In this document: positions 12,601-22,526 of the stretch, piece after piece
How positions within the stretch are numbered: the first letter of the stretch is position 1
How the letters are laid out: the number at the start of each line of letters is the position of its first letter
Source: Bradyrhizobium ontarionense
GTDB lineage: Bacteria > Pseudomonadota > Alphaproteobacteria > Rhizobiales > Xanthobacteraceae
Assembly (NCBI RefSeq): GCF_021088345.1
Contig: NZ_CP088156.1
Coordinates: 5,890,001 to 5,954,000 of the forward strand
Direction: 5' to 3'
Length of the DNA: 64,000 bases
Position numbers and translations under genes: made by a program
The notes under the pieces: generated by a model
Told to the model about the DNA's origin: nothing
The model's input: the letters and a program-made list of their open reading frames with translations, nothing else
The model's database searches: none

Positions 12601-15600
12601 CGTCTGATCGGCGCGTCGGATGTCGCGGCGATCGCTGATCATTGGCACGCTGCGATTGCCGACATCGCGAGCTCGGTGGCGCGGGGCGGGGGCGGGCGGT
12701 CGCCGTCAGATTTCCCGCTCGTCGCGCTGTCGCAGGAGCAGGTCAACGGCCTCCTCAGGGCCGTCCCCGACGCCGTCGATATTCTGCCCCTCGCGCCGCT
12801 CCAGGAAGGCCTCCTGTTCCACGCCCGCTACGAGCGAGAGGCGAGCGCGCTCTATGTGTCTCAAGTCGTTCTCGACCTCGAAGGTCCGCTGGATGAGGAG
12901 CGGCTGCGCGCGGCAGCTGCTCGTCTAATCGACCGGCATGACAGCCTGCGGGCGACCTTCCTCGACACCAGCGATGCGCGGCCGGTGCAAGCGATCCGCC
13001 GCACGGTGCCGCTCGACTGGCGCGTCATCAGCCTGCCGGAGCAAAGCGACCTCGCCCCCGATCAGGCCGTTCGCGACATCATGGACGCGGATCGCTGCGC
13101 GGGTTTCCGCTTGGATCGTTCCGATCCGCTGGTCCGCTTCCGCCTCATCCGCCGTGACGCGCAGCATTACAGCCTGCTCTGCACCTTCCATCATATCGTC
13201 ATCGACGGGTGGTCGATCCCGAACCTCATTCGCGAATTAATGACGTTGAACGCCGATCCCTCGGCGGAATTGGCTGCTCCGGGTCGGCGCAAGGACTACC
13301 TCGCCTGGCTCGCCGCGCAGGATCGTGAAGCCGCGATCGGCGCGTGGCTCAACGCCTTGAATGGACTCAACCAGCCGGTCCGGCTGGCCGGCGCCGCCGC
13401 TCCGGGCGACGGCCCGCACCTGCAGATCAGGCGCGGCCTCGCCCCCGATACGGAGGCTGGCCTCCTTGCCCTCGCGCGCGCCAACAATCTGACCGTCAAC
13501 ACCGTGATGCAGGTTGCCTGGGCCATCCTGCTCGGACGGCTCACGCGACGCAACGATGTCGTCTTCGGCATCACGATCGGTGGCCGGCCGGCGGAATTGC
13601 CAGGCGTCGAGTCGAGCGTGGGCCTGTTCATCAATACGCTTCCGCTGCGGGTTGTGCTGCGTCCGGACGAAAGCGCGCATGCGCTTCTACAACGGGTTCA
13701 AGCCTCTCAAGCCGCGCTGCTGTCGCATCAGCATGTGAGCCTCACGGCCATCCAGCGGGCCATCGGATTGGGCGATCTGTTCGACACGCTGCTGGCTTAC
13801 GAGAACTACCCGCTCGACCGGGCCGCGCTTGCGCGGCCGGTGGGAGACCTCGCGGTCGCCCGCGTCTGGAGCGTCGATTTCGCGCATTATCCGCTCTCGA
13901 TCGTCATCGTACCGAGCGGCTCGCTCGAAATCAGGTTCAACGCCCGCGCGGACATCATTCCGGAAACGACGCTGCAGGGAATTGCCGCGCAATTCGTTGC
14001 GCTTCTTGACGATCTGTCGCGGCAGACCGATCGGCCCGTGGGGGCTCTTGGAACGAGAAGGTCGTCCGTCGCACCGGCGCTGCGTGGCGCCGTGGCCGAG
14101 CAGCCCGAACCTTCGATCTGCGATGTCTTCGCGCGCCAGGCCGAACAGCGGCCCGGCGCGACGGCCATCGTCGATGGAGCGCGAAAGATCACCTATGCCG
14201 AGCTGGATGCATCGTCCAACCGGCTCGCCCGGCATCTCGTCACGTTGGGCCTGCGCAGCGGTCAATCCGTGGCCATGGTTCTGCCGAGAGGTGCGGAGCA
14301 GGTCACCACGATGCTGGCGATCCTGAAGGCCGGGGGCTGCTACATCCCGCTCGACGAAGCGCTTTCGGCCGCCCGCGTGGCTGACATCCTGACGGAATCC
14401 GGTGCGGCCTTCGTGGTGGCCGTGAAAGCGATAGACCTGTCGTTGCGCGACGGCATCACGGCGATCGTCCTCGATGATCCCAGGACCGCATCTTGCATCG
14501 CCTCGTCACCGTCAACGCCGCTCGCCATCACGGTGCATCCGCTGGCAGCCGCCTATGTGATCTACACATCCGGTTCCACGGGGCGCCCCAAGGGCGTGGT
14601 GGTGAGCCACGCGAATGTCTTGCGGCTCTTCACGGCCACGCAGCAATTCGCCTTCAATGAACAGGATTGCTGGACGCTCTTCCACTCGGTGGCGTTCGAC
14701 TTCTCGGTCTGGGAGATCTGGGGCGCGCTCCTGCATGGCGGTCGCCTCGTGATCGTTCCCTGGGAGACGTCGCGCGACCCCGGCGCCTTCCTGGCCCTGG
14801 TCGAGGCGCAAGGTGTCACGATCCTGAACCAGACCCCGTCGGCGTTCTACCAGCTCCTGGACGCGATCGAACTGCAGCCCGAGCTCGCTGCGAGTTTAGC
14901 GCTTCGCTGGATCATCTTCGGCGGCGAGGCGCTCGACGTCGCGAGGCTGCGGCCTTGGTTCGACCGGTTCGGAACCGAACGGCCGCAACTCGTCAACATG
15001 TACGGAATCACCGAGACGACGGTCCATGTCACGCATCTGCTCCTGCCGGTCTCGCCGGACGCAGGCGGTAGCCCGATCGGCAGCCCGATCGATGATCTCG
15101 AAATTCACCTCCTAGATACGTCCTTGCGCGAAGTGCCAATCGGAATCATCGGCGAGGTCTTCGTCGGCGGAGGCGGCGTGTCTCGGGGCTATCTCGGGCG
15201 CCCAGATCTGACCGCCGAACGTTTCGTCGCCGATCCGGCGGACAACGGCAGACGACTCTACAGGACCGGCGATCTTGCCTTGCGGCGCGAGGATGGAAGC
15301 CTGGCGTATGTCGGCCGCTCCGATCTTCAGGTGAAGATGCGCGGCTTCCGCATCGAGCTCGGCGAAATCGAAAGCCGGCTCTCGCTGCTCGATGGCGTCA
15401 GGCAGGCGGCCGTGATCCTGCGCGAGGACGAGCCGGGGCATCGGCGGCTCGTGGGCTATGTCGTGCTGGGCGAGGATGCCGTGCATGCTGAGGCGAGCCT
15501 GCGGGCGTCGCTGGCGGCCTACCTGCCGGGCTACATGGTGCCGTCGCACATCATGATGCTGGACCGCATGCCGCTGACCCGCAACGGCAAGCTCGACCGC

Positions 15601-16665
15601 GACAGGCTGCCCGCGCCGGAACGCGCCGTGTCCTCGGGCAGGCGCGCCCCGCGTGACAGGCGCGAGGAAGAGATGGGCAGACTGTTCGCCGAGGTTCTCG
15701 GCCTGCCCGAGGTCGGTGTCGACGAGGAATTTTTTGCGCTGGGTGGCGACTCGCTGCGCGCGATGCGGCTGATCGGGCTGGTCAGAGCCCGCTTCCAGGT
15801 CAACTGCTCGATCCGCACGCTGTTCGACAATCCGACGGTCGAAGCCCTGGCGAACAGCATCGATCACGTCGCCCCCGAGGGGAATCCCTTGGAGGGGCTC
15901 ATCGCGATCAGAGCTGCCGGCACGAGACCGCCACTCTTCTGCATCCATCCAGGTGGTGGCCTGAGCTGGGTCTATGCGCGATTGATGCGATATCTCCCGG
16001 CCGATCAGCCGATATATGCGCTGCAAGCCCGTGGCTTCAAGGACGGCGACTCGCTTGCTTCGAGCATCGAGTCGATGGCGGACGACTATCTGGCGGCCAT
16101 GCGCAAGGTCCGCCCGGAAGGTCCCTACCATCTTCTCGGTTGGTCGTTCGGTGGTTTGACCGCCTATGCCATTGCATGCCGTCTGCAAGGGCAGGGCGCG
16201 GCTCCTGGGATCGTCGCGCTGCTCGATGCCTATCCGGTCCGCGCTGCGGATCAGGCCATGCCGCTCCATGACGATGAATTGCTCGCCGATCAGGTCGCGA
16301 TGTTGGGGGCGGTTCCTCGGCGGAAGGGCGCGGGGTCCCTGCGCGAGGCGCTGCTAGCCGACCGCGGTGTGCTCTCCACGCTCAGTGCAGGGGATATCGA
16401 CGCCCTCGTCGAGATCACGCGCAACAATGTGCGAATGGCCACGGGCTGGGAGCCGCCCCGTCTGGAAGGTGACGCGCATCTCTTCATCGCGGATGCCGGC
16501 TCCTTGCCGCCATTCGATTGGACGGACCGAGTTGGCGGGACGCTCCATCGCCACCTCATTCCCTGTCGCCATGGCGACATGCTGCAACCCGGCCCGCTCG
16601 CTCGCATCTGTCACATCCTCAACGACCTACTGACGCAAGCCAACCAGCAGGAGATCCTCTCATGA
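670..16665 (+). CDS. Four-module nonribosomal peptide synthetase (C-A-T-C-A-T-E-C-A-T-E-C-A-T-TE)
   Basis: 5,331 residues. Domains by motif: EntF-like starter condensation domain with HHIAMDG at residues 135-141; A1 (YTSGSTG at 605) and T1 (carrier Ser 989); C2 with HHIAIDG at 1178; A2 (1664), T2 (Ser 2048), epimerase E2 (HHLAIDG at 2221); C3 of the DCL type (HHLLLDG at 2696); A3 (3143), T3 (Ser 3528), E3 (HHLVCDG at 3703); DCL C4 (HHIVIDG at 4174); A4 (4632), T4 (Ser 5028); type I thioesterase with GWSFGG (Ser 5159). Specificity residues read by eye: A1 and A2 both DVFSVAVVYK (no match known to me), A3 DATKVGEVGK (Asn-like), A4 DFWNIGMVHK (Thr). Inferred product: an N-capped X - D-X - D-Asn - Thr chain released by the thioesterase. 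DCL C domains follow each E domain, so the assembly is coherent. The stop overlaps the MbtH start (ATGA). A siderophore role is inferred from neighbouring TonB-system genes. Confidence 0.96.
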   Translation: MMTGPLVSLSAAQLEIWLAQALQPDSPSYTVGEVIHLPSTLDLGCFERALRQTVDETDALHVRFSRSDRGPVQRLGVRPRWHLVQDETPLPSNADLTGRLAHELAVPIDIEGDCLARLLLLRVEDGHFAWCQLYHHIAMDGFARALFAKRVADTYSRLVSGRETSPRPFGAFAELLADDRDYRASDDALQDRAYWRNELDGFVHGASAIGHDPDWNGFRRQTEHLSAGLTTALRTMAATTGLSIATLLCAVAAVISSSSRGSGDTVIGFVVSARSGAVARNTPGTVSNVVPLRLTVDPRASWREFLAEIRLKIKAALQHQRTRLEDIRRDLSLTGAGDELTSVVVNVIPFFDLLQFGDETAKLENLSNGPVDDYSVVAYPNGDEPALRIDFNANAGRRNDEDLTQFRRRFLHLLSRLMSDVDGRVGAADLLLEEERDLVLGSWNATAALLPEMLPGAWFEAQVRRSRDALAVVCGGAAWTYDELNRRANRIAHTLLAQGLGPEDCVAIVMSRATPDLIAALMGVLKSGAAYLPFDATYPPARIAAVIRDAHVRFALTDDANFERLPADLPCLRLGQDALAVEETDPPPHQGHHRLAPGNAAYVIYTSGSTGVPKGVVVEQRGVADLIAWAHDIYTSSLDRVFVTTSLAFDVSVFEILAPLCRGGRIDLLENLLALAEHAGDAGPAAMISGVPSALASLLDHAALPPKLSAVVLAGEALPARLIRRLRAERPGCRISNVYGPTEATVYATAWHAPDSGDEVPPIGQPVRNRRVYVLDKALRPLPPGVTGDLYLAGVGLARGYLDRPGLTAERFVANPYGAPGERMYRTGDIVRWRGDGNLDYLGRSDHQVKVRGYRIELGEVEEQLVRHAAIKDVVVVPRDLGSGLASLVAYVVARDALPPAAELRAHLAETLPDYMVPGAFIGIAALPLNANGKLDRAALPAPRAGSWHETAVPLSTPTETIIADIFADLLAAPDIHANSNFFHLGGDSLLAVRLVAALRRRVGGRWPLSTVFRSPTVAMLAQHVEREAAGSDRSDDQPQWIRLSPRPERIPLSRAQRRLWLLDRLEGSLPAYHVPVAIELAGPLDEAALRSAINDIVRRHEPLRTCFGEEDGEPFQIVVAETSINLELKTVQVEAAEVDASILAEGRSPFDLKADIPCRAVLFRIAPELHVLLLTVHHIAIDGASLTPLLRDLIHSYADRRAGRPATLAPLPLQYADVALSERGGDGDGSPGSSLPDDEAFWKRTLHGLPQEATPRTDYVRPAVLDDRGDEHHFVIPVELHRRILDLAAEADATLFMFIHAALAVLLSRLGAGTDVPIGTPIDGRHDPVLRDLVGCFANTLVLRTGLADDPSFRTLLARVREADLAAYDHQALPFERLIELLDPPRSLSLHPLFQVMLAFGNADPLPQAPGLSVRRRAVSTKTSKFDLSFTFRDHRDPDLRPLGMSGVIEYSTSLYAPRTIELFEKRFLHLLSCLTFDMDGRVGAVDLLLEEERDLVLGRWNATAAPLPERLPAAWFEAQVQRARDATAVVCGAAAWTYDELNRRANRIAHTLLAHGIGPEDRVAIVMSRATPDLIAALMGVLKSGAAYLPLDATYPPARIAAVIRDAHVRFALTDDANVERLPADLPCLRLGHDALAAEETDPSPHQGHHHLAPGNAAYVIYTSGSTGLPKGVVIEQRGVADLIAWAHDTYGRSLDRVFVTTSLAFDVSVFEILSPLCRGGRIDLLENLLALAEHAGDAGPAAMISGVPSALASLLDHAALPPNLSAVVLAGEALPARLIRRLRAERPGCRISNVYGPTEATVYATAWHAPDSGDEVPPIGQPVRNRRVYVLDKALKPLPPGVTGDLYLAGVGLARGYLDRPGLTAERFVANPYGAPGERMYRTGDIVRWRSDGNLDYLGRSDHQVKVRGYRIELGEVEERLVRHAAIKDAVVVPRDLGSGLASLVAYVVARDALPPAAELRAHLAETLPDYMVPSAFIGIAALPLNANGKLDRAALPAPRAGSWGETAVPLSTPTETIIADIFADLLATPDIHANSNFFHLGGDSITSLRLVARARARGLSISPRQVFRHPNVAGLALVASPAADSPSSDPIPGTSLPATPIMLWLRDRGQSAHFSQSILLDVPADLTETAVALLLDRLAARHDALRLRLNVDWTLEVRPAEAGFHAGAVATLLAGADVVLAEQEAAMQLQPFEGRLLQARLAPESGDRGRRLLLVIHHLAIDGVSWRIVMNELAALWQEFTHGTALPPPPPSTFRAWALGLSGAARSSAVVGESPYWRGVLDAPTIRFASGPLTAARDRVAVVNRMTRSLTPAETRSLLAAPGRLNLKIHELLLTALLMAARRTAQSDDGALRIDVEGHGREDVVAGIDAGQTVGWFTSLFPAVLGGPAGNGAGDLPALLRSVKQAMRTIPANGVGFGLLRYLNESEGQPFRDAATPEICFNYLGRFSDGAGSWLPAPEHPALGVVRDPDMAVAHAIEVLAHIRDDKSGPVFSIEWAWAPDLVAGSTVEALARSWDDALRSVLDFAGRDDVRSILTPADLPLVKLSQAEIDGLAARRAQLEDVLPLTPLQEGLLFHTLYDDEGDDTYLVQLVLRLGGQVDPGRLRASCAGLVARHAILRSCFEHQGHDRPIQIVSSAVELCWEEVRIADAHDEQAWLASNQARRFDPARPPLVAFTLLRRDDGTSLLVLSLHHLLLDGWSIPVVIRDLAALYDGVGLPAAVPHRRFLQWLAAQDQAEALKSWTEALAGAPPLTPLVEKKDASRSMLHAVARECLSAVETSAIAACAAALSTTPSVLVQTAWAVLLSRLTRQDEVSFGITVSGRPPELPGADQIVGLLINTLPLWVSVRQDMTLRQLCQSVQDRVAFLLAHPDVPLADLQRIADGKLFDTLVVYESYPDREAGLGAGGLRIDAVEGRETSHYTLSFLALPGRQLAFRLNYRADLFEPGVGEELLARFRRLLLGLCADPDQAVGALSASSAEDSQPGLISGPDPVTQPRDVITLFNAQVARRPTSIAVESGPDQLTFQDLDVWADAIAARLTKRGVGPEDRVALIFDRGAALVAALLAVLKTGAAFVPLDPKYPDARIEALIAEADVRMTLGDAAARQRLRSEISLVDAPEIGEHFPATVPSADSPAYLIFTSGTTGRPKGVVVTHGGLANYAGWAIDAYRLGEGGGAAVTTSVAFDATITSLLLPLLAGERVTLFDEARQFDLLAHPRERLSLLKLTPTQVGLLAQMSTAERLAGLAQRLVIGGEALAAETLQPWRRGAPDTRLINEYGPTETVVGCVAYEVRPDDPEAGAVAIGAPIAGTRLLILDEALQPVPHGLPGELYIAGAGLARGYFRRPDLTAERFVAAPWCGRGARMYRTGDLVQRRGDGALVFLGRTDHQIKVRGHRIEPAEIEMALLELPGIDQALVLARSDEARRQRLVAYAIARAAPPHWRELLAGRLPDFMVPDDLVTLDQFPLTANGKIDRAGLLTPTRKAEGFVEPATEAERALAQIAAGLLKVDRVSADAGFFALGGDSILSIQLVSRARRAGYVLKPQQVFELQTVRALAAAARPVKADAAARPAAATSFEPTPIMQWLSRRGGPIGRYAQSVVIDLGADTTAAAVIEAVGTLWRRHEMLRAKQLADAITILPVEAATPPDVSQKAAATTEWRAQLAEERERLASALSPERGIMLQATIFAGEDRLWLLLCLHHLVCDGVSWRILIEDLDNLLRGRALDQPSTPFATYARELAGDASSRRHELPFWHGQLDSTGQLLPNVSLDRARDTFGTRQVLRTTLPHEVTLALLGPIPQAFAASIDDILLTALVIAVRRWRQGQGDARPTLLLAVEGHGRSHGSLDVSRSVGWFTVMYPLLLSLDDLASSSAIDDAVLTIKEQRRRTPGDGSGYGILRALAEKGDVDARSLTANGIEPQILFNYLGRSAGALDEFAASADDDLPLAHILTVNAIAREEQDGRAAFDLDWSFAPRLIGASDVAAIADHWHAAIADIASSVARGGGGRSPSDFPLVALSQEQVNGLLRAVPDAVDILPLAPLQEGLLFHARYEREASALYVSQVVLDLEGPLDEERLRAAAARLIDRHDSLRATFLDTSDARPVQAIRRTVPLDWRVISLPEQSDLAPDQAVRDIMDADRCAGFRLDRSDPLVRFRLIRRDAQHYSLLCTFHHIVIDGWSIPNLIRELMTLNADPSAELAAPGRRKDYLAWLAAQDREAAIGAWLNALNGLNQPVRLAGAAAPGDGPHLQIRRGLAPDTEAGLLALARANNLTVNTVMQVAWAILLGRLTRRNDVVFGITIGGRPAELPGVESSVGLFINTLPLRVVLRPDESAHALLQRVQASQAALLSHQHVSLTAIQRAIGLGDLFDTLLAYENYPLDRAALARPVGDLAVARVWSVDFAHYPLSIVIVPSGSLEIRFNARADIIPETTLQGIAAQFVALLDDLSRQTDRPVGALGTRRSSVAPALRGAVAEQPEPSICDVFARQAEQRPGATAIVDGARKITYAELDASSNRLARHLVTLGLRSGQSVAMVLPRGAEQVTTMLAILKAGGCYIPLDEALSAARVADILTESGAAFVVAVKAIDLSLRDGITAIVLDDPRTASCIASSPSTPLAITVHPLAAAYVIYTSGSTGRPKGVVVSHANVLRLFTATQQFAFNEQDCWTLFHSVAFDFSVWEIWGALLHGGRLVIVPWETSRDPGAFLALVEAQGVTILNQTPSAFYQLLDAIELQPELAASLALRWIIFGGEALDVARLRPWFDRFGTERPQLVNMYGITETTVHVTHLLLPVSPDAGGSPIGSPIDDLEIHLLDTSLREVPIGIIGEVFVGGGGVSRGYLGRPDLTAERFVADPADNGRRLYRTGDLALRREDGSLAYVGRSDLQVKMRGFRIELGEIESRLSLLDGVRQAAVILREDEPGHRRLVGYVVLGEDAVHAEASLRASLAAYLPGYMVPSHIMMLDRMPLTRNGKLDRDRLPAPERAVSSGRRAPRDRREEEMGRLFAEVLGLPEVGVDEEFFALGGDSLRAMRLIGLVRARFQVNCSIRTLFDNPTVEALANSIDHVAPEGNPLEGLIAIRAAGTRPPLFCIHPGGGLSWVYARLMRYLPADQPIYALQARGFKDGDSLASSIESMADDYLAAMRKVRPEGPYHLLGWSFGGLTAYAIACRLQGQGAAPGIVALLDAYPVRAADQAMPLHDDELLADQVAMLGAVPRRKGAGSLREALLADRGVLSTLSAGDIDALVEITRNNVRMATGWEPPRLEGDAHLFIADAGSLPPFDWTDRVGGTLHRHLIPCRHGDMLQPGPLARICHILNDLLTQANQQEILS
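1900..3633 (+). repeat. Internal duplication in the NRPS, copy 1 (A1 through the GGD of T1)
   Basis: This stretch is nearly identical, codon by codon and without indels in the parts compared, to bases 5077-6810 (constant offset 3,177 bases). It runs from the end of the preceding condensation domain through the whole adenylation domain to the Gly-Gly-Asp of the carrier motif; similarity collapses immediately after the aspartate codon. Confidence 0.9.
5077..6810 (+). repeat. Internal duplication in the NRPS, copy 2 (A2 through the GGD of T2)
   Basis: Partner of the copy at 1900-3633. After the shared Gly-Gly-Asp the sequence becomes Ser-Ile-Thr-Ser-Leu, a carrier type that precedes an epimerase, while copy 1 becomes Ser-Leu-Leu-Ala-Val. 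The adenylation pocket residues are the same in both copies. Confidence 0.9.
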
Positions 16666-16880
16666 CCAATCCGTTCGAAGATCCCGAGGCCCGATACCTC
16701 GTTCTCATCAATGACGAGGGGCAATATTCGCTCTGGCCCGCCTTCGCAGACGTTCCTCCCGGTTGGGAGGTCCGGCTGCGGGACGCTGCGCGCGCCGAGG
16801 CGCTTGCTTTCGTGAACGAGAATTGGACCGACATGCGTCCGCGCAGCCTGATCAAAGCCATGGAGGGCGGCACGCCATGA
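16662..16880 (+). CDS. MbtH-like NRPS accessory protein
   Basis: 72 residues, normal length for the family. It begins MTNPFEDP and carries the diagnostic [10 protein letters not shown], the PPGW turn and the WTDMRPRSL tail. MbtH-like proteins bind adenylation domains and make them soluble and active. The start is chosen at the ATG that overlaps the NRPS stop (ATGA), with AGCAGGAG about nine bases upstream; a longer reading in the same frame runs antisense to nothing useful and lacks similarity. The stop overlaps the next gene by ATGA. It almost certainly serves the adjacent synthetase; which of the four A domains needs it cannot be told from sequence. Confidence 0.97.
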   Translation: MTNPFEDPEARYLVLINDEGQYSLWPAFADVPPGWEVRLRDAARAEALAFVNENWTDMRPRSLIKAMEGGTP

Positions 16881-17842
16881 CCGAGATCGTCGAAAGAACG
16901 GCAGAGACGCTTCGATCAAATTGGCCTGAGGCGTTTGCCCGCGACGGATACATCGTGATTCACGACGTCCTGTCAGCCGCTGAGATTGACGCATGCGCGG
17001 CGTCTCTCGCAACGCTGCGCGAACTGCGTCCGGACCTCATTGTTCCGTCGACCGCACCCGCCCGCGACCGGATCGAATCCATGGTGAGGGTGGCGCAGGC
17101 AGGAAACGAGATCGATGCGGTGGAGCAGATTGCCCTCCATCCAACGATTCGTGACGCGCTTCACCAGGTGTTCGGTCAGGCGCCGGTGGCGCGGTACACG
17201 CGGCTTCTGGCTCAATCCCCAGGCGCCTTGCCGGTCAACGCGGCGCGACGCGGCACGCCCCATCTCCACAATTTCGGGATGGCGACGCGCCCGCCGGGCG
17301 GCCGGGCGATCGCCTGGACCCCTGTCGACGACGTTCATCCCGACGCGGGCCCGATGTGGGTGCTGCCGCGGTCGCACGTCGAATTCGCCTCATTTCCGGA
17401 TCGACTGCTCGATGCCATTCCGAACAGCCGCGACCGCCTGCACCAGCTCTGGCAGCACGGTGGCAGCGCGGAAGATTGGCTAAGCTGGCACGGCGAGGTC
17501 GGCGATCACTCGATGGCGATCCTCGCCGACTGGATCGAGGAGACCGGTGCTCAGCCTGTCCCGGTGATGCTTCGTAGAGGTGACGTTCTGATCTTCTCCA
17601 ACGACCTACTGCATGGCTCGCTCATTGCGCGCAATCCCGACATCCCGCGCCGGATCATGTTCACCCACTATCATGCCGACGGGCGAGAGCTCTGGGAGCT
17701 CGGTGACGCCGTGGGATCTGATGAGAACCCTCACGGACCTCGGTACTTCGAGAAGCGGGACTGGGTCCGGCGCACGCGCGGACTGACAGATCCCGACAGC
17801 CTGTACCGGTTCTACGCATCCATGAAGGGATTTTTTAACTAA
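16877..17842 (+). CDS. PhyH-family Fe(II)/2-oxoglutarate oxygenase-like protein of the NRPS operon
   Basis: 321 residues with the phytanoyl-CoA dioxygenase layout: N-terminal FARDGYIVI, central PHLHNFGM, the AWTPVDDVHPDAGPMWVLPRSH segment (shown here in pieces: AWTPVDD, GPMWVLPRSH), and the distal LLHGS with an Arg pair at 258-259 for 2-oxoglutarate. Family enzymes hydroxylate, or in SyrB2-type cases halogenate, amino acids free or carrier-bound. Odd point: the first iron-binding motif, normally His-x-Asp, reads His129-Leu-His131-Asn132 here, so the usual carboxylate is missing or displaced. The distal His is 246. ATGA overlap with mbtH and the same operon as the synthetase suggest it tailors the peptide or a precursor. 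Chemistry is unproven; it may also be an inactive or metal-variant member. Confidence 0.85.
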   Translation: MTEIVERTAETLRSNWPEAFARDGYIVIHDVLSAAEIDACAASLATLRELRPDLIVPSTAPARDRIESMVRVAQAGNEIDAVEQIALHPTIRDALHQVFGQAPVARYTRLLAQSPGALPVNAARRGTPHLHNFGMATRPPGGRAIAWTPVDDVHPDAGPMWVLPRSHVEFASFPDRLLDAIPNSRDRLHQLWQHGGSAEDWLSWHGEVGDHSMAILADWIEETGAQPVPVMLRRGDVLIFSNDLLHGSLIARNPDIPRRIMFTHYHADGRELWELGDAVGSDENPHGPRYFEKRDWVRRTRGLTDPDSLYRFYASMKGFFN

Positions 17843-18046
17843 CACATCGGGTGAATCTACCCGCACTATCCGGGATCGGATGAAAACAGATGTCGCGAGA
17901 CTTTCGCGATACCGCCCCAAAACGTACCGCTTGATCGTGCACACGCGTCAACTGAACTAATCGGCGACGATGAGGGCGGATCCTCGTCTCGGTTAGTCAA
18001 CTTCACAGGAAGTGCTCACAGTAACGCGTCCATGGAGACATCACCC

Positions 18047-19260
18047 ATGATCAAGTCGCGACTTGCCTTATCAGCACTGATCAGCGCCTGCGCGCTGTTC
18101 GTGCCGTTTGCCGCGCAATCCCAGACGCTGACGACGCTCCACGCCTTCACGGGATCGGGCGACGGCCTGAAGCCAGGGCCGCTGTTGAACGCGGACGGGA
18201 AGCTGTTCGGGACGACGTCGGCTGGCGGCACCTCGAGCAAGGGGACGGTCTTCGAGATCACGGCGGCAGGTACGGAAAAGATCCTTCATTCCTTCGGAGG
18301 ACCCGACGGCGCCGTTCCCTATGCCGGCGTGATGAAGTTTGGTCCTTATCTGATCGGCACGACGGTCCTCGGCGGGCCAATCCCTGCAGCGGCAGCGGTT
18401 GCGGGACCATTTTCACGATCTCGCCCCAGGCCGGCGAAACGGTCAGCTACTCGTTCCAGGGCAATAGCGACGGCAAGCTGCCGGAGTCGGGTCTGCTGGA
18501 GGTCGGCAGCGTGCTCTATGGGATCACCGCGCTCGGTGGCGGGGCCGGATGTGGTGGTGGCGGCTGCGGGACAGTCTTCAAGTTCGCCCCTGGGAGCAAC
18601 CGTGCCATCGTCGTCTATTCCTTCGCCGGGCAAAGCGACGGACAGCCTCCCGTGGCCGGGCTGGTCCGGGTTGGAGACAACCTCTTTGGAACGACGGCTG
18701 GCGGCGGGGCCTCGGGGCGGGGCACGGTGTTCGCCATCAATCTGGCCACGGGCGCGGAAAGGGTCCTGCACGCATTCGCGGGGAGCGATGGTGCTCAGCC
18801 TCTGAGTGCGCTCACGTATGTCCGCGGCAGACTCTACGGAACGACCTTCGCAGGCGGCGCGTCGGACAATGGCACGGTCTTCTCGATCGATCCCGCTTCG
18901 GGAGCCCTGTCGGTTCTCCACTTCTTTGGCGGCGACGATGGAGCGAACCCGGCCGCGGCCCTGGTCGAAGTGAAGGGCCAACTTTATGGAAGCACCAGAG
19001 GGGGAGGAGCCGGGGATTTCGGCACCCTGTTCCGCATCAATCCCAGCACCGGCAATTTCCAGATGGTCTATCAATTCAGCGGCGGCCTGGACGGCGCCAA
19101 TCCGGCCGCCGCTCTGGTCAATTGCGACGGCATTCTCTTCGGGACGACGGCGCATGGCGGGTCGAGCGTGGACGGAGGCACGGTGTTCAGGTTTCAGCCG
19201 CCCAAGCCTGTTTTGTCGCGAAGGCACGGTCCGGCCGCGGAGCGGCAACGAGCCGGCTGA
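18047..19260 (+). pseudogene. GloVer-repeat secreted protein, interrupted by a frameshift near 18376
   Basis: The reading begins at ATG 18047, preceded by GGAGA, with a clear signal peptide (MIKSRLALSALISACALF, cleavage near AQS). It then shows tandem repeats of the type LYGTT-x-GGA-x-GxGTVF-x-I, the GloVer repeat (TIGR03803) often predicted to form a beta-propeller. After LGGP at about 18376 the frame loses repeat character, while the frame one step back continues perfectly (NPCSGSGCGTIFTI and onward) to a stop at 19260. One base lost in a G run, GGCGGG before CCAATCCC, explains it. Joined, the product would be about 404 residues and extracellular or surface-exposed. It may be a true pseudogene or a base-call error. 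Function unknown. No operon partner is obvious. Confidence 0.8.
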
Positions 19261-19858
19261 ACGGCGGCTTTTGCTCCGGTGCTTCTGACCGTTGCCTCGT
19301 CAGAACCAAGGCATGCGCGGCTCTACGAGACCAAGCGCGGCGAGGAGAAATCGGCGCGCGCAGGCTCCTTCGAGCCAGTGGTCCGATCCCTCTTTCCGTA
19401 CTTGGAGATCCGAAGCTCGGGATCACCCCGAGCTTCAGTCTCGTGTCAGTCACCGTTGATTCTGCATGTCTGATCCAAAGATTCGCAAGTTCAACCATGG
19501 CGCGGATCACGCACGCGTTGTGACGCGAGCCGTCCGGCGATACTGACGGATGCATTCTGATAAGCGGCAATCACCGATCGATATTGGCAACTAACACGCA
19601 AGCCTTGCAGGAGAGTATTTTCCAGGCGTGGCAAGGACACATCAATTGCGTGATCCATTGGTCTGGATTGAAGCCTGCCGGGAGCATGAAGCTTCGTCCA
19701 AGGGAATTTCCGTAATCGGATTTCGGGAAAAATTGGAAGTTGGTTGCCTGCTTTGTCTCAACCTTGCGTTTGGCAAATTTGCGCTGTGTTGCTGCCTGAA
19801 TCGGTTCCTAGCTATCAAGCAGAGCTAATAGAAAATCACTGAGGGGATCTGGGGTGAC
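19261..19858. other. Intergenic stretch before the TonB receptor
   Basis: No convincing coding sequence. Towards its right end it becomes less GC-rich, as expected for a promoter region, and contains the perfect palindrome GCAAATTTGC (19773-19782). I saw no clear Irr, RirA or Fur consensus. Confidence 0.5.
19773..19782. promoter_or_regulatory. Perfect 10-bp palindrome upstream of the TonB receptor, possible operator
   Basis: GCAAATTTGC lies 76 bases before the receptor start. It resembles one half of metalloregulator palindromes of the Fur/Mur type in alphaproteobacteria, but the match is short and may be chance. Confidence 0.2.
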
Positions 19859-22066
19859 ATGGTGAGACGCAGTCTGCTTACAATGCTGTTGACGACGGTG
19901 GCGCACAACGCCTTCGCTCAATCTGCCGGAGGGACGGCTCCAATCGCTGTCCCGGAAGTCGTCGTCTCCGCACCGACGCAATACGATCCTTACAGCGGAA
20001 AATACAACGGGGCCGTCGCCGAGACATCCGATGTGACCGGCGTCAACAAGCCGATCCTCGACACGCCACGCTCGGTCTACGTCGTCACCCCGCAGACGCT
20101 TCAGCAGCAGATGCCGCAAAGCCTCGTCGAAGCGGTCCGTAGCATTCCGGGCGTCTATGCCGGAAACGGTACCGGCGGCAACACGGACTACCTCACCCTG
20201 AAGGGATTCGAGGTCAATACGACGGACGCGATCCTGGTCGGCAGTGGCAACGGGCTGCTGGTCGACGGTGTTCGAGCGCCGATGAATCGTGCGCTGAACG
20301 CGAACTCGAACAGCGTCGAACTTCTCAGCGGGCCCGCCTCCTACCTCTATGGCTATTCGTCTGAGGGCGGCGTTTTGAACGTCAACCGGAAGCTGCCGCT
20401 CCCGGAAGCCCATTACACGGCGGAATTCCTTGGCGGCCTGCCCAGCGGCGATTTCAAGAACTTCGCAGGTTCGATCGATGCGACCGGGCCGCTGGCCAAG
20501 ACGGCCGATGGCGTGTTTGCCTACCGATTCGTCGCCAGTGCGTCGAAGAGCGACCCCTGGCGCACGGGCAACCCGGTCAGCCGCGATGAGCTCATTGCGC
20601 CGACGTTGGCGTATTACAGCGATATGGTCAATTCGGTGCTCGCCTACGAGCATGGGCAGAACAGGCAACCCTATGACCGGGGTGTCACCAGCTTCAACAA
20701 CGCGCCGCTGAATATCCCGCGGACGGTGTCATACTCAGAGCCATTCTCGAACTATAGCGAGAAATACGACTGGGTTCATGGCCATACCGACTTCAATCTC
20801 GACAAAAACACCGATTTTCATCTCAAATACTCCTATGCCTCCACGCAGATGAACCAGTCGGTGATCCGGTCCGACAACCAGAGCGACTTCAATGCCGCGA
20901 CTGGCGACCTCAAGCGCTACTTCTCCACGAACGGGCCCGATGGCCGCGTCACTGACCAAGGTCTCATCGGCTTCAGCGGCGCCCACCGCTTCGACACGGG
21001 AATTCTGCGTCATGAGGTCCAGGCCGGCGCCGACTATTACGACGCGACGCTGACCGAAAACAACGTGTGGAACAGCAAGAGTTTCGGCGGATTCAATCTC
21101 TACAATCCGGTCTATGGTCAGGCCAATTTTGGGACGTTGACCGCCACGAGCCATCCGGCTGGCGAGCCGCTTTCACTGCAGAAGATCCGCGAGCTCGGCG
21201 TATTCGCGCAGGATGCCGTCACACTCGGCAGGCTGACGCTCACCGGCGGTGGCCGCTACGCACAGATCTATGAATATCAGCGCTATGCGGGTTCGACCCA
21301 AACCGACTATACGTCTTACGCTTTCCTGCCGTCGACCTCGGCTCTGTTGAAGATCAACGACAGCGCCTCGCTGTTCGCCGATTATTCGAAATCCTATCGA
21401 CCCAACATCTTCGCCACGGGCCTTGGCGTGAACCTCAAATTCGTCGGACCGATCCTGCCTCAGCAGGGCACCGGCTACGAAGGCGGCATCAAGGCCAAGT
21501 TCCTGGACGGCAAACTGCTGGCGCAAGCGTCCGTGTTCCGGATCGACAAGACCAACGTCCAGACACTGATCGGCAGCGCCCTGACGTTTCAGCAGGCCCA
21601 GCGCTCGGAAGGCGTTGCGCTCTCGCTGCTCGGCAAGATCACGCCGAACGTGGACGTCAATGTCGCCTACAGCCATCAGCGCGTCTACGTGACCGACGAC
21701 ATCGCGGCGAACAACACGATCGGCAAGCAGGTGGTCAACGCGCCCAGCGACATTTTTGCGCTGTTCGGTGCCTATCATTTCATGGACGGAGCGCTCGACG
21801 GCCTCACGGTGTCCGCGGGGCTGAGCGGTGCCACCAGGAACGCCGTCGATTCGAAGAACACGTTCTTTCTGCCAAGTTATGTGATCGCCAACGCCGGCGT
21901 GTCCTACAGCTTCAAGCCGCAGCCTGGAGGACCGCTGACGACACTGTCCTTCAAGGTCAACAACCTGTTCGACACGACCTATTATCCGTCGTCGGGAAGC
22001 AAGACGAACTGGATCACGGTCGGTGACCCGCGCACCTTCCTCTTCAGCATGAAAGTGAGCCTCTAA
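19859..22066 (+). CDS. TonB-dependent ferric-siderophore receptor
   Basis: 735 residues. Signal peptide to about residue 20 (AFAQ), a TonB-box-like PEVVVSAPT at 32-40, a plug domain with DTPRSVYVVT, IPGVYAG and LLSGPASYLYG, then a 22-strand-type beta-barrel rich in alternating aromatic residues, ending VGDPRTFLFSMKVSL. This is the layout of the FhuA/FpvA siderophore receptor group. It would import a ferric chelate into the periplasm using energy from ExbB-ExbD-TonB, encoded convergently just downstream. Location 2 kb after an NRPS operon makes it a good candidate receptor for that peptide, though receptor specificity cannot be read from sequence. The start ATG follows a GAGGGGATCTGGGG tract. 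The terminal residue is Leu rather than the commoner aromatic. Confidence 0.95.
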   Translation: MVRRSLLTMLLTTVAHNAFAQSAGGTAPIAVPEVVVSAPTQYDPYSGKYNGAVAETSDVTGVNKPILDTPRSVYVVTPQTLQQQMPQSLVEAVRSIPGVYAGNGTGGNTDYLTLKGFEVNTTDAILVGSGNGLLVDGVRAPMNRALNANSNSVELLSGPASYLYGYSSEGGVLNVNRKLPLPEAHYTAEFLGGLPSGDFKNFAGSIDATGPLAKTADGVFAYRFVASASKSDPWRTGNPVSRDELIAPTLAYYSDMVNSVLAYEHGQNRQPYDRGVTSFNNAPLNIPRTVSYSEPFSNYSEKYDWVHGHTDFNLDKNTDFHLKYSYASTQMNQSVIRSDNQSDFNAATGDLKRYFSTNGPDGRVTDQGLIGFSGAHRFDTGILRHEVQAGADYYDATLTENNVWNSKSFGGFNLYNPVYGQANFGTLTATSHPAGEPLSLQKIRELGVFAQDAVTLGRLTLTGGGRYAQIYEYQRYAGSTQTDYTSYAFLPSTSALLKINDSASLFADYSKSYRPNIFATGLGVNLKFVGPILPQQGTGYEGGIKAKFLDGKLLAQASVFRIDKTNVQTLIGSALTFQQAQRSEGVALSLLGKITPNVDVNVAYSHQRVYVTDDIAANNTIGKQVVNAPSDIFALFGAYHFMDGALDGLTVSAGLSGATRNAVDSKNTFFLPSYVIANAGVSYSFKPQPGGPLTTLSFKVNNLFDTTYYPSSGSKTNWITVGDPRTFLFSMKVSL

Positions 22067-22526
22067 AGCCGAGCAACGAGGTGACATGATCGTCGCCACG
22101 GGTGCAACGAAGCCGCGACGGACTGAGGAATGTCGCGGCTTCGGCGACGTGAGGGAGCTGCGCCAGCACCGCTCTCGCTCGTGTTCTCGAGTGCTGCAAG
22201 GCTATGGCCGTTGCGACGTGCGCAATGCTCACCAGGCTGCGCGGGTCCCCGAACGATCCTCGCGGCGCAAGCCGAAGATCGGCTGCTCAATAGGCGCCAA
22301 AGCCATCCGTCACGATCTCATCGGACTCGTTCCCATACCTCTCAATAGCTGTGGTGCGTCGGCCAGTGCCGATCAGCGGCCCAGCATATTTGGCCAACGG
22401 AAACCAGGCGCTGGCGTACGCAACCATGTGCGCCTTCCAAAGCTAACCGGCTGCGATGACGCGATTAACGTTCTTGGTGACAGGACGGAGCCGATCTCCG
22501 GGCCTCCTGGCGAGCGTCCGGCTTTC
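22067..22526. other. Intergenic stretch between convergent TonB receptor and tonB
   Basis: No supported gene; the short readings here have poor composition and no recognisable similarity. The only structure seen is the inverted repeat at 22111-22140. Confidence 0.5.
22111..22140. terminator. Hairpin after the TonB receptor, possible terminator
   Basis: AGCCGCGAC and GTCGCGGCT form a perfect 9-bp stem with a 12-base loop, 45 bases after the receptor stop, between converging genes. No T-run follows, so it would be an atypical terminator or an mRNA 3' stabiliser. Confidence 0.3.

Noticed and set aside
17848..17863. CGGGT/ACCCG hairpin after the NRPS operon as a terminator
   Set aside because: Five base pairs without a T-run is too weak to call.
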